Shown: in pieces, positions 7,346 through 14,152 of the stretch
Position numbering within the stretch: the stretch's first letter is position 1
How the letters are laid out: each line of letters opens with the position of its first letter
NCBI GenBank assembly: GCA_031404015.1
Contig: JANNGT010000075.1
Location: 1 to 16,076 of the forward strand
Direction: 5' to 3'
Length of the DNA stretch: 16,076 nt
Source of the DNA: RPQJ01 sp031404015
GTDB taxonomy: Bacteria; Pseudomonadota; Gammaproteobacteria; Steroidobacterales; Steroidobacteraceae
Notes under the pieces: model-generated
What the model was told of the DNA's origin: nothing
The model's database searches: none
Seen by the model: the letters and a program-made list of their open reading frames with translations, nothing else
Program-made: the position numbers and the translations under genes

Positions 7346-7436
7346 GAATCACCAGCCACTGGTTGCCAATCGCTAATCGCTAATCGCTAATCACTAATCA
7401 CTAATCACTAATCGCTAATCATTAATCATTAATCAC
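7346..7436. repeat. 7-bp tandem repeat array, about 13 in-phase units (TAATCRC type), before atpC
   Basis: Heptads run in one phase from 7346: three degenerate units, then CAATCGC at 7367-7373 and nine close TAATCGC, TAATCAC or TAATCAT units up to 7436. The array ends 17 bp before the atpC ATG and occupies the place where a ribosome binding site is expected. Together with the opposite-orientation array at 7283-7317 it fills most of the 175-bp atpD-atpC gap. Confidence 0.92.
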
Positions 7437-7453
7437 TAGCAACCGGCACACAC

Positions 7454-7873
7454 ATGGCCACCATGCGAATCGACGTCGTCAGCGCAGAAGAATCCATCTA
7501 CTCGGGTGAAGCCGAGTTCGTGGTGCTGCCTGGCGTCATGGGTGAGCTTGGCATCTACCCGCGCCACGCCCCGCTGATCACGCAGATCAAGGCCGGCGTC
7601 GTGCGCATCAAGGTGCCCGGCAAGACCGAAGAAGAGATGGTCTACGTGCAGGGCGGCTTCCTCGAAGTGCAGCCTGACCACATCAACGTGTTGTCGGATA
7701 CGGCAATTCGCGCGGCTGATCTTGACGAAGCGAAAGTGCTCGAGGCGAAGCGACTCGCCGAAGAGTCACTGCGAGCTCGCAGCGAGAAGCAGGATATCGC
7801 AAGCGTCGAAGCCGAGCTGTCGGCCCTGTCGGCGCAGCTGCAGGCGATCCAGAAGCTGCGCAAGACGCGCTGA
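7454..7873 (+). CDS. atpC: F1Fo ATP synthase subunit epsilon
   Basis: Epsilon is part of the rotor stalk and can inhibit ATP hydrolysis. The 139-residue product equals the E. coli length. It has the N-terminal beta-sandwich (about 1-87) with IDVVSAEESIYSGEAE, GELGIYPRHAPLIT and GGFLEVQPDHINVLSDTAIR, then the two-helix C-terminal domain (about 88-139). ATG 7454 gives MATMRIDVV; ATG 7463 is an in-frame alternative. Neither has a recognisable Shine-Dalgarno, because the upstream DNA is heptad repeat and then CA-rich. The TGA stop overlaps a unit of the 9-bp repeat family. Confidence 0.97.
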   Translation: MATMRIDVVSAEESIYSGEAEFVVLPGVMGELGIYPRHAPLITQIKAGVVRIKVPGKTEEEMVYVQGGFLEVQPDHINVLSDTAIRAADLDEAKVLEAKRLAEESLRARSEKQDIASVEAELSALSAQLQAIQKLRKTR

Positions 7874-7899
7874 GGAAGGGCAGGAAGCACAGGAAGTGC
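7873..7899. repeat. 9-bp repeat, three units, at the atpC stop codon
   Basis: AGGAAGGGC (7873-7881), AGGAAGCAC (7882-7890) and AGGAAGTGC (7891-7899) share the AGGAAG core with the arrays at 65-108 and 324-395. The first base is the A of the atpC TGA, mirroring the overlap with the parB stop. Confidence 0.85.
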
Positions 7900-8067
7900 A
7901 CCGCTGCGTCGAGCTACGCCAGTTACTGCACGAGTGCAGTGTGCCGCCCTCTCTGCAGCTCGAGCACTCCGCTTTACTCTGATACGGCCATCCGCACGAT
8001 TCAAATCGACAGTGCGGAACACACGTATTTCACCTGCAATGCCATTGTCCTACGCCGTTACTGGCGG

Positions 8068-8096
8068 TTGGAACGTGTCCTGAATCGGGCTATCGT
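8068..8096 (+). promoter_or_regulatory. possible sigma-70 promoter of the bestrophin-like gene
   Basis: TTGGAA (8068-8073) and TATCGT (8091-8096) are 17 bp apart. A start near 8103 would leave about 55 nt of leader to the ATG at 8157. The -10 is imperfect. The rest of the 7900-8114 gap shows no other supported feature. Confidence 0.4.
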
Positions 8097-8156
8097 GCGC
8101 GATCGTTCGGAGCCGTGCCCGGACTGAATCACGTAACGGGTGTGACGTTGTCGAAC

Positions 8157-8981
8157 ATGAAGAACCTTACACACTTCGTGCAGATCATCGACCGGCAAAC
8201 GATTGCGGTTACGGTCGTCGCCCTGATCTGCACTTATGTGTGCCTCAGATTCGGCATCATCGTGGACCTGCCGTTCGAGCTGGTCGCAGTGGCCATCGTC
8301 TTCCCGATCGTGTTTACCATCAGCAGTGCGTTCCAGCGTCGTGAAGGTGCGTTGGCGGAGCTCGCGGAATTCCGCGCCAACCTGATGGCGATGTTCCTTG
8401 CTCACCGCGACTGGCATCGGTCTGACGACCGGAGCCCGCACGTTCGCACGCAATTGCGCAAGCTGCACGAAGCGGTGCGGGATAGCGTCCAGCGTCGCGA
8501 TCCCGCGACGACGCGCATCGTCTACGGCTTGTTCTCCAACCTGTCGCTGGAGCAGGAGACCATGCGCACGAGAGGCCGTGTCTCGACGTCCGAACTCGCC
8601 CGCTTGAATCAATATCTGCGCAACACGATCGCCAACTTCGAAAAGCTGCGCAACGTTGCCGACTATCGAACGCCGATTGCGCTGCGAGCATACACGCAGG
8701 TATTCCTCAACGTATTTCCGGTGCTCTTCGCACCTTACTTCGCGCTGGTATCGTCGCAGGGATGGTGGCCGCTCGGCTATGTCATGGCCATCTTGTACAG
8801 TCTCGTGCTGGTCGGTCTGGACAACATCCAGGAAGGTCTCGAGAACCCTTTCGACGGTCTCGGGATCGATGACATTCAATTCGACGGCATCGACGAAGAC
8901 GCATGGTTCGAGTCTGCTGCCCCGCTGACCTCGGTCTCAATCGAGCAGCACACGCCGATTGCCGAGGCGCAAGCGCATTGA
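8157..8981 (+). CDS. bestrophin-like integral membrane protein, putative anion channel
   Basis: The frame is open from GTG 8115; ATG 8157 is my preferred start because it lies further from the candidate promoter and begins just before the first helix. From 8157 the product has 274 residues. There are two hydrophobic helices near the N-terminus (about residues 15-32 and 38-58), a long charged helical middle, and two more helices (about 184-198 and 205-222). It then reads LDNIQEGLENPFDGLGIDDI. That four-helix layout with a closing ENPF segment and acidic DD residues resembles bacterial bestrophins, which are pentameric chloride-permeable channels. I infer the family from this pattern only. No strong ribosome binding site is visible. 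Another small membrane-protein family is possible. Confidence 0.65.
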   Translation: MKNLTHFVQIIDRQTIAVTVVALICTYVCLRFGIIVDLPFELVAVAIVFPIVFTISSAFQRREGALAELAEFRANLMAMFLAHRDWHRSDDRSPHVRTQLRKLHEAVRDSVQRRDPATTRIVYGLFSNLSLEQETMRTRGRVSTSELARLNQYLRNTIANFEKLRNVADYRTPIALRAYTQVFLNVFPVLFAPYFALVSSQGWWPLGYVMAILYSLVLVGLDNIQEGLENPFDGLGIDDIQFDGIDEDAWFESAAPLTSVSIEQHTPIAEAQAH

Positions 8982-9035
8982 GACGGCTCAACGCGGCCTT
9001 GCTGCGGAGACGAATCTCGCAAAACGGGCGTACGC

Positions 9036-9064
9036 AAAAAAAGAAAGGCCCTTGCGGGCCTTTC
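9036..9064 (-). terminator. intrinsic terminator, convergent genes
   Basis: GAAAGGCCC (9043-9051) and GGGCCTTTC (9056-9064) form a perfect 9-bp stem with a 4-base loop. Read on the minus strand it is followed by seven T residues (complement of 9036-9042), so it ends the exported-protein gene at 9090-9539. On the plus strand it is followed by the weaker TCCTTTCC and may also serve the bestrophin-like gene. Confidence 0.85.
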
Positions 9065-9089
9065 TCCTTTCCGGCTTTGGGACGCCAGA

Positions 9090-9539
9090 CTATTTCAGAT
9101 CGAGCTTGCGGATCATCTCCGTGCCGATCTGGGTGCGCATCTTGCCGCGTGCCACCATCCCCGCGTCGCGCTGCTCCTGGTTGCCGATCAGCTTTTCCTG
9201 GATGGCGTCGGTGCGGTTCGCGAGGTCGTCCATCGCGGCCATGTTCTTGTACGTGACGACCAGATAGAGGTTCGGGTCATCCGGGCCGCGCGGCGTCGCC
9301 TGATACACCGCGTAATCCAGAATGATGCCAGCTTTCTTCTGCTCGTCCATCATCTGCTTGTACGTGGTGCTGAGGTACTTAAGATAAGTCTCGAACATGC
9401 CGGGCTCAGTGCGGATCGACGACACCATGGACACAGGTCCCTCGGTGTAAGGACGGTCGGCGGCCACGACTGCGGTTGCGCCCAATCCCATCGCAAAGAC
9501 GCCCAGCAGTGCGCAGAGCGTGTTTCTTCCGAGTTTCAT
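9090..9539 (-). CDS. exported small protein, possible dimeric alpha-beta barrel
   Basis: The 149-residue product has a clear Sec signal peptide: a KLGR start, a hydrophobic core, and probable cleavage after A27 in VVAADRP. The mature part of about 120 residues has no motif I can name with certainty. The pattern of a short strand (PVSMVSSIRTEP), a long helix (about residues 46-69), and a strand (LYLVVTYKNMAAMDD) suggests the ferredoxin-like dimeric alpha-beta barrel fold, but this is a guess. AAGGGGA lies six bases before the ATG, which supports the start. It is transcribed towards the bestrophin-like gene and divergently from the SnoaL-like gene. Confidence 0.7.
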   Translation of the reverse strand: MKLGRNTLCALLGVFAMGLGATAVVAADRPYTEGPVSMVSSIRTEPGMFETYLKYLSTTYKQMMDEQKKAGIILDYAVYQATPRGPDDPNLYLVVTYKNMAAMDDLANRTDAIQEKLIGNQEQRDAGMVARGKMRTQIGTEMIRKLDLK

Positions 9540-9710
9540 CCAGAAATCCCCTTCATGTTGTGTATGTGTATGTGAATCGGCGAACCAACGCCGTGCACGC
9601 GGGATTCACGCCCGCCCGCGCAGCGTGCGCCAATCACTCATGAAAATCACGCCGCACTGCATTACAGGCATCCAAAGAATAACTGGCGACTGACTTTGCT
9701 GCGGATGACC

Positions 9711-9739
9711 TTGGCCGCGTGGGCTCGAGCTGATATACG
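9711..9739 (+). promoter_or_regulatory. probable promoter of the SnoaL-like gene, extended -10
   Basis: TTGGCC (9711-9716) is 17 bp from TATACG (9734-9739), which is preceded by TG one base away (9731-9732), an extended -10. Transcription would start near 9746. The leader then contains a 7-bp hairpin, CCGGGCA (9751-9757) with TGCCCGG (9764-9770), 26 bp before the start codon and without a T run. Confidence 0.5.
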
Positions 9740-9796
9740 CAGACCACGATCCGGGCATTCTCTTGCCCGGCGACAACAAGACAGGGAAGACATCGC

Positions 9797-10273
9797 ATGA
9801 AAATCTCACACACCGGCGCAATGCTGGCTGCCACGCTGATCCTGATTTCCGGGCCGGCCCTCTCGGCCGACGATCCCAAGGTGGCTGCCGAGATCATGGC
9901 CCTCGCCCGGGCGCAGTGGACGGCCGAAGTGACCGGCAAGAGTACCGCCGAGCAGTCTGCCGCCACAGCCGACGACTACACCGAGTTCAACTCGGACTAC
10001 CCGACACGGATCGACGGCAAGGCACTCAGCGACCGCCTCTCCGCGGCGACAAGCTCCGACGGATCGAAATCACTCGCTGGCGACATGGTTAACCCGAAGG
10101 TCCAGGTATACGGTGACGCAGCGATCCTGAGTTACAACTTCGTCGGCGTCACCAAGGATAAGGACGGCAAGACCAGCCCAAGTGCCGCGAAATCGACGCG
10201 TGTGTACGCGAAGATGGACGGCAAGTGGATGCTCGTGCACGCCAACTTCGCGCCGGTGAACGCAGCGCCGTAA
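9797..10273 (+). CDS. exported NTF2/SnoaL-like (DUF4440-type) protein
   Basis: The 158-residue product begins with a signal peptide (MKISHTGAMLAATLILISGP, cleavage near S23-A24), so the mature protein of about 134 residues is probably periplasmic. The mature part fits the small cone-shaped NTF2-like fold: an N-terminal helix (AAEIMALARAQWTAEVTGK), an acidic DDYTEFNSDYPTRIDGK segment, strands around VQVYGDAAILSYNF, and a closing KMDGKWMLVHANFAPV. The last stretch is typical of SnoaL-like and DUF4440 proteins. The substrate or role is unknown. AGGGA lies nine bases before the ATG. The gene has its own promoter and terminator, so it is probably monocistronic. Confidence 0.75.
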   Translation: MKISHTGAMLAATLILISGPALSADDPKVAAEIMALARAQWTAEVTGKSTAEQSAATADDYTEFNSDYPTRIDGKALSDRLSAATSSDGSKSLAGDMVNPKVQVYGDAAILSYNFVGVTKDKDGKTSPSAAKSTRVYAKMDGKWMLVHANFAPVNAAP

Positions 10274-10320
10274 CCGCGCCCGACCACCGCCGTAGCGGCT
10301 TTCAGCGAGGCCGCCAAACG

Positions 10321-10356
10321 TGCCCCTGTGAGCAGTGCGCTCGCAGGGGCATTTTT
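10321..10356 (+). terminator. intrinsic terminator after the SnoaL-like gene
   Basis: TGCCCCTGTGAG (10321-10332) pairs with CTCGCAGGGGCA (10340-10351), a 12-bp stem with one G-T pair and a 7-base loop, followed by five T residues. It separates this gene from glmU. Confidence 0.9.
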
Positions 10357-10397
10357 CTGTCTAGACGGCGCCGCCATGGCCCGTGCCAAGGCTCCGG

Positions 10398-10403
10398 TAC
10401 AAT
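10398..10403 (+). promoter_or_regulatory. possible -10 element of glmU
   Basis: TACAAT lies 32 bp before the glmU ATG and just after the upstream terminator, so glmU needs a promoter here. I see no good -35 at the right distance. Confidence 0.3.
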
Positions 10404-10434
10404 GGCGCGTCCCGTCCAGAATCGGAACGCCCCG

Positions 10435-11808
10435 ATGCCCATTTCCGTAGTGATCCTGGCCGCCGGCCAGGGTAAGCGCATGCAGTCGGACCTGCCGAAG
10501 GTGCTGCAGCCCGTGGCCGGTCGACCGCTGCTGCAGCATGTCGTCGATTCCGCCCGCGAGCTCGGCACGGACGGCATTCACGTGGTCTATGGCCACGGCG
10601 GCGAGCGCGTCCGTGCAGCCCTCGCGTCCGAGAACATCTCGTGGTCGCTGCAAGCCGAACAGCTTGGCACCGGTCATGCGTTGCAGCAGGCAATGCCGGG
10701 CGTGCCGGACGACGACCTCGTGCTGGTGCTGTTCGGGGACGTGCCGCTGGTTCAGCCCGCCACGATGCAGCGCCTGCTCGACGCAGCCGCCAATGGCGAC
10801 GCGCTCGGCGTCCTGAGCGTTCGCATGCAAGACCCAACCGGGTACGGTCGCATCGTGCGCGACCGCGCGGGCACGGTGGCGCGCATCGTCGAGCACAAGG
10901 ATGCCAACCAGAAAGAGCGTGCCATCGACGAAGTGAACACGGGACTCATGGCCGCGTCGGCGAAGCGCATGCGCGAATGGCTCGGACAACTGCGCAACGA
11001 CAATGCGCAGTCCGAGTACTACCTCACCGACGTCGTCGTGATGGCGGCCAAGGCGGGGCTCAATGTCAACGCGATTCTGGCTGAGCGCGAGGACGAAGTG
11101 CTCGGCGTCAACGACAAGGTCCAGCTCGCCGAAGTGGAAAGCGTCTATCGCAAGCGCCGCGCTACGGCGCTCATGCTGCAGGGCGTGACGCTCGTCGATC
11201 CCGCGCGCTTTGACGCGCGGGGTACGGTCACGGTTGGACGCGACGTGCACATCGACGTCAACGTCGTGCTCGAAGGCAGCGTGCGTCTGGGCAACCGGGT
11301 GCGCATCGGCCCGAACGTGCTGATCCGTGATTGCGAGATCGATGACGACGCCGAGATCCACGCGAACTGTGTGCTCGATCGCGCCAAGGTGGGCGCGCGC
11401 GCGATCGTCGGGCCGTACGCACGGTTGCGCCCGGACGCCGTGCTGCACGAGGAAGTGCACGTCGGCAATTTCGTTGAAGTCAAAAAGTCGGAGCTGCACA
11501 AGGGAGCCAAGGCCAACCACCTCACGTACCTTGGCGACACGACCGTCGGCGAGAAGGTCAACGTTGGCGCCGGCACCATCACGTGCAACTACGATGGCGC
11601 CAACAAGTTCCGCACGGAGATCGGTGCGGGCGCTTTCATCGGCTCGGGGACGATGCTGGTCGCTCCCGTCAAGATAGGCGCTGGCGCCACGATCGGCGCA
11701 GGGTCAACGATCACGAAAGATGCGCCCGAGAACAAGCTCACGCTCGAGCGCAGCAAGCAGGTCACGCTCGATGGCTGGAAGCGTCCGATGAAACAGCCCA
11801 AGGAATAA
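10435..11808 (+). CDS. glmU: bifunctional GlcNAc-1-phosphate uridyltransferase / glucosamine-1-phosphate acetyltransferase
   Basis: GlmU acetylates glucosamine-1-phosphate and then couples it to UTP, giving UDP-GlcNAc for peptidoglycan and lipopolysaccharide. The frame is open further upstream, but ATG 10435 gives 457 residues starting MPISVVILAAGQGKRM, matching the family (E. coli 456). The N-terminal pyrophosphorylase domain has LAAGQGKRM (8-16), K22 in LPK, D102 in GDVPL, and N226 as the second metal ligand. The C-terminal left-handed beta-helix has hexapeptide repeats, the catalytic His H362 in NHLTYLGD, and GAGTITCNYDGANK. In many gammaproteobacteria glmU directly follows atpC; here three genes intervene. 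Confidence 0.98.
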   Translation: MPISVVILAAGQGKRMQSDLPKVLQPVAGRPLLQHVVDSARELGTDGIHVVYGHGGERVRAALASENISWSLQAEQLGTGHALQQAMPGVPDDDLVLVLFGDVPLVQPATMQRLLDAAANGDALGVLSVRMQDPTGYGRIVRDRAGTVARIVEHKDANQKERAIDEVNTGLMAASAKRMREWLGQLRNDNAQSEYYLTDVVVMAAKAGLNVNAILAEREDEVLGVNDKVQLAEVESVYRKRRATALMLQGVTLVDPARFDARGTVTVGRDVHIDVNVVLEGSVRLGNRVRIGPNVLIRDCEIDDDAEIHANCVLDRAKVGARAIVGPYARLRPDAVLHEEVHVGNFVEVKKSELHKGAKANHLTYLGDTTVGEKVNVGAGTITCNYDGANKFRTEIGAGAFIGSGTMLVAPVKIGAGATIGAGSTITKDAPENKLTLERSKQVTLDGWKRPMKQPKE

Positions 11809-11812
11809 CCTG

Positions 11813-12803
11813 ATGCAGGCCGCATGGTTCGACAAGTTCGGCGCAGCCGGTGACGTGTTGCAAGTGGGTGAGCGGCCGACACCCGTCGCTGGTCCCGGCG
11901 AAGTGCTGGTGCGGTTGCGCACCAGCGGCGTCAACCCCTCCGACGTCAAGAAGCGCGCGGGCTCGTCGCCTGCCTTGCTCGACGAAGGCTACGTCATTCC
12001 CAACAGCGATGGCGCTGGCGTGGTCGAGGCTGTCGGCGAGGGTGTTGATGCGAAGCGCGTCGGAGAAAAGGTCTGGGTGTATCAAGCGCAGTTCGGCCGT
12101 CGCTTCGGCACGGCTGCCCAGTACGTCGCGCTGGAGTCGCGTCGCGCCGTGACGCTGCCGATCGAAGCCGGTTTCGACGTTGGCGCGTGCGCCGGCATTC
12201 CAATCATGACCGCGCATCGTTGTGTGCATGCGGACGGGCCCATCGCGGGGCAGACCGTGCTCATCACCGGGGGTGCTGGTCGCGTTGGCTTCTACGCAAT
12301 CCAGTGGGCGAAGATGGCGGGCGCCAGGGTGATCGCGTCCGCGAGCAACGCGCGTGACGAAAAAGTATGCAGCGAGGCCGGGGCACGGCACGTGGTCAAC
12401 CACCGCGAGGCGGGCTGGGGGCGCGCGGGTCAAGGCACTGAACGAGGGCAAGCCCGTCGATCGCGTCATCGACGTGGAGTTTGGTGCCAACCTGCCCGAG
12501 GTGCTCGACTGCATCCGCACGGGCGGCGTGATCGCGACGTATTCATCTACCCAGGTCAAGGAACCGCAGCTGCCATTCATGCGGATGATGTTCCTCGACC
12601 TGACGCTGCACCTGGTCATCGTTTATGCGATGCCTGAGGCGGCGAAGAAGCATGCGATTGCCGACATCACCCAGGCGTTTCGCCACGGCATGCTGTTGCA
12701 CCGGATCGCGGCCCGGCTGCCGCTCGCCGACATCGCCCGGGCCAGCGAACTGGTCGAGCAAGGCGGTGCGCCTGGGTGCGTCATCGTCGACCTGCTGGCC
12801 TGA
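11813..12803 (+). pseudogene. NADPH:quinone oxidoreductase, zinc-free MDR family, frameshifted
   Basis: The start overlaps the glmU end region: ATG 11813 is 4 bp after the glmU stop and uses AGGAA (11801-11805), so the two genes are probably co-transcribed. The first part reads as a medium-chain dehydrogenase/reductase: SGVNPSDVKKRAG, NSDGAGVVEAVGEGV and the Rossmann motif GGAGRVG at residues 153-159. Zinc ligands are not visible, which fits the quinone oxidoreductase branch. The frame is lost at a run of five G residues (12417-12421). Removing one G rejoins it to the second part (ARVKALNEGKPVDRVIDVEF onwards, ending VDLLA at 12803), giving an intact protein of 329 residues. So this is either a recent single-base mutation or a sequencing error. 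Confidence 0.85.
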
Positions 12804-12854
12804 CACGCTGCCGCCCGCTTATGCGGCGATCGTGCTGTGACACGATTACAGGCT

Positions 12855-12883
12855 ATATTCGTATCATTTAATGGTGCGAATAT
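12855..12883. promoter_or_regulatory. 29-bp imperfect palindrome, probable operator upstream of fic
   Basis: The arms ATATTCG (12855-12861) and CGAATAT (12877-12883) pair perfectly, and the centre CATT-T-AATG (12865-12873) is also palindromic about 12869. Only two positions in each 14-bp half fail to match. Such two-fold symmetry is typical of a site bound by a dimeric DNA-binding protein. It lies 53 bp before the fic start, among AT-rich promoter-like sequence (TATATT at 12854-12859 and 12889-12894). Confidence 0.55.
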
Positions 12884-12925
12884 GGGTTATATTTGGAATG
12901 TGCGCGTCATAGTGCTGTTCCGACT

Positions 12926-12931
12926 CATAAT
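12926..12931 (+). promoter_or_regulatory. possible -10 element placed for a leaderless fic transcript
   Basis: CATAAT lies 5 bp before ATG 12937, so transcription could start at or next to the start codon. No Shine-Dalgarno is visible before ATG 12937 or 12943, which fits a leaderless message, but the -35 is poor. Confidence 0.25.
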
Positions 12932-12936
12932 TCGAT

Positions 12937-14085
12937 ATGAATATGGATTCTATTCGCTGGATCTGGCAAGCGCCGAGCTGGCCGCAATTGAGCTTTGACG
13001 CGGCCCGCCTGGCGCAGCCGTTGGCCCTCGCCCGTCAGGAGGCCGGCGTGCTGTTCGGGAAGGCTTTTGCGGTAGGGATCGACGACCGCGTGGCCCTCGA
13101 GCGTGACGTCTGGACCAAGGAGGCTGTGGCCACCGCGGCTATCGAAGGCGAAGTCAGCGATCTAGCCGCAGTCCGCTCATCGGTGGCACGCCGGCTGGGG
13201 TTGCCGGGGAAGGGCCTGGGCGTTCCGCGCAACGTCGAGGGCCTGCTCGACGTCATGGAGAACGCAGCCGATGCCTGGGAGCAGCCGCTCACCCGCTCCC
13301 GCCTGTGCGCCTGGCAAGCGGCGATGTTCCCGGGCGGATCGAGTATCCGCAACCTCACCGTTGGCGAGTACCGCAGCAGCACCGATCCCATGCAGATCGT
13401 CAGCGGTCCGCACGGGCGCGAGACCGTGCACTACGAGGCGGTCGCCGGCGCTGCGGTGCGCGCGGAGATGCACGCGTTCCTCGAATGGTTTAACGGCCCC
13501 CCAGCACTCGACGGCTTGCTGCGCGCGGGTCTCGCCCACGTGTGGTTCGAGTCGATTCATCCGTTCGACGACGGCAACGGGCGCGTCGGCCGTGCGGTCG
13601 TGGACCTCGCGCTGGCGCAGGACCTGCAGCGCTCGAGTCGAATGCTGGGGCTGTCTGCGGCGATGCACTCCCGCCACGACGCGTACTACGACGCGCTCAA
13701 CGCCGCGCAGCGGGGGGATGGCGACGTAACGGCGTGGCTCGAGTGGTTTCTCGAGATCTACCTTGACGCCTGCCGCAGCACCAGCGTGCTGATCGAGGAG
13801 GCGCTCGCGCGCGCCCGCTTCTGGGCAGACCACCGCGCCGTGACGCTGAACGATATGCAGCGGCGCATGCTCAACAGGATGCTCGACGCAGGGCCTGGCC
13901 GCTTCGAGGGAGGTCTCACCGCGCGCAAATACATGGCGATCGTCGGCACCAGCAAGGTGACCGCATCACGTCACCTCGCCGACTTGCTCGAGAAGGGGCT
14001 GATCGTGCGCGCCGAAGGACCTGGCGGTCGTTCGACACGTTACGACCTGGCCCTGCCGGGGTGGGAGTGGCGCGCGTCCAAGTAG
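12937..14085 (+). CDS. Fic family protein with DUF4172-type N-terminus and C-terminal winged helix
   Basis: Fic enzymes usually transfer AMP from ATP to a hydroxyl side chain of a target protein. The 382-residue product starts with IRWIWQAPSWPQLSFD (residues 6-21), typical of DUF4172 domains. The core Fic motif HPFDDGNGRVGR is at residues 208-219, with catalytic H208 and all consensus residues present. The inhibitory helix motif (S/T)xxxE(G/N) appears as TAAIEG at 66-71, with E70 as the likely inhibitory Glu, so this is a class II (N-terminally inhibited) Fic. The last 75 or so residues (LTARKYMAIVGTSKVTASRH, then LLEKGLIVR) look like a winged helix-turn-helix. No antitoxin-like partner gene is visible. 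A palindrome lies upstream. ATG 12943 is an alternative start. Confidence 0.92.
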   Translation: MNMDSIRWIWQAPSWPQLSFDAARLAQPLALARQEAGVLFGKAFAVGIDDRVALERDVWTKEAVATAAIEGEVSDLAAVRSSVARRLGLPGKGLGVPRNVEGLLDVMENAADAWEQPLTRSRLCAWQAAMFPGGSSIRNLTVGEYRSSTDPMQIVSGPHGRETVHYEAVAGAAVRAEMHAFLEWFNGPPALDGLLRAGLAHVWFESIHPFDDGNGRVGRAVVDLALAQDLQRSSRMLGLSAAMHSRHDAYYDALNAAQRGDGDVTAWLEWFLEIYLDACRSTSVLIEEALARARFWADHRAVTLNDMQRRMLNRMLDAGPGRFEGGLTARKYMAIVGTSKVTASRHLADLLEKGLIVRAEGPGGRSTRYDLALPGWEWRASK

Positions 14086-14116
14086 GCCGCGCGGACCCGC
14101 GTCGTGTCAGGTGAGC

Positions 14117-14140
14117 ACCGGCGCCCTTTCGAGCGCCGGT
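14117..14140. terminator. GC-rich hairpin between convergent fic and TonB receptor genes
   Basis: ACCGGCGC (14117-14124) pairs with GCGCCGGT (14133-14140), with an 8-base loop. GAG/CTC could extend the stem across a bulged C. Neither strand has a T run after it, so it is at best a weak or factor-dependent terminator. It is placed where one is expected between two converging genes. Confidence 0.35.
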
Positions 14141-14152
14141 CTCATGGGTGGG

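Noticed and set aside
7346..7436. CRISPR array
   Set aside because: The units are contiguous 7-bp repeats with no spacers, and no cas gene is nearby.
7921..7945. Hairpin ACTGCA/TGCAGT as the atp operon terminator
   Set aside because: The stem is only 6 bp and no T run follows; I see no convincing intrinsic terminator after atpC.
8058..8879. A 273-codon minus-strand frame opposite the bestrophin-like gene
   Set aside because: The plus strand has coherent membrane helices and family-like motifs; the minus frame is rich in Arg, His, Gln and Asp and has none.
10225..10434. Upstream extension of glmU to a start at 10225
   Set aside because: It would run through the end of the SnoaL-like gene and the terminator. 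ATG 10435 gives the family's normal length and N-terminus.
10132..11520. A 462-codon minus-strand frame opposite glmU
   Set aside because: It is a shadow of glmU, which has full motif support.
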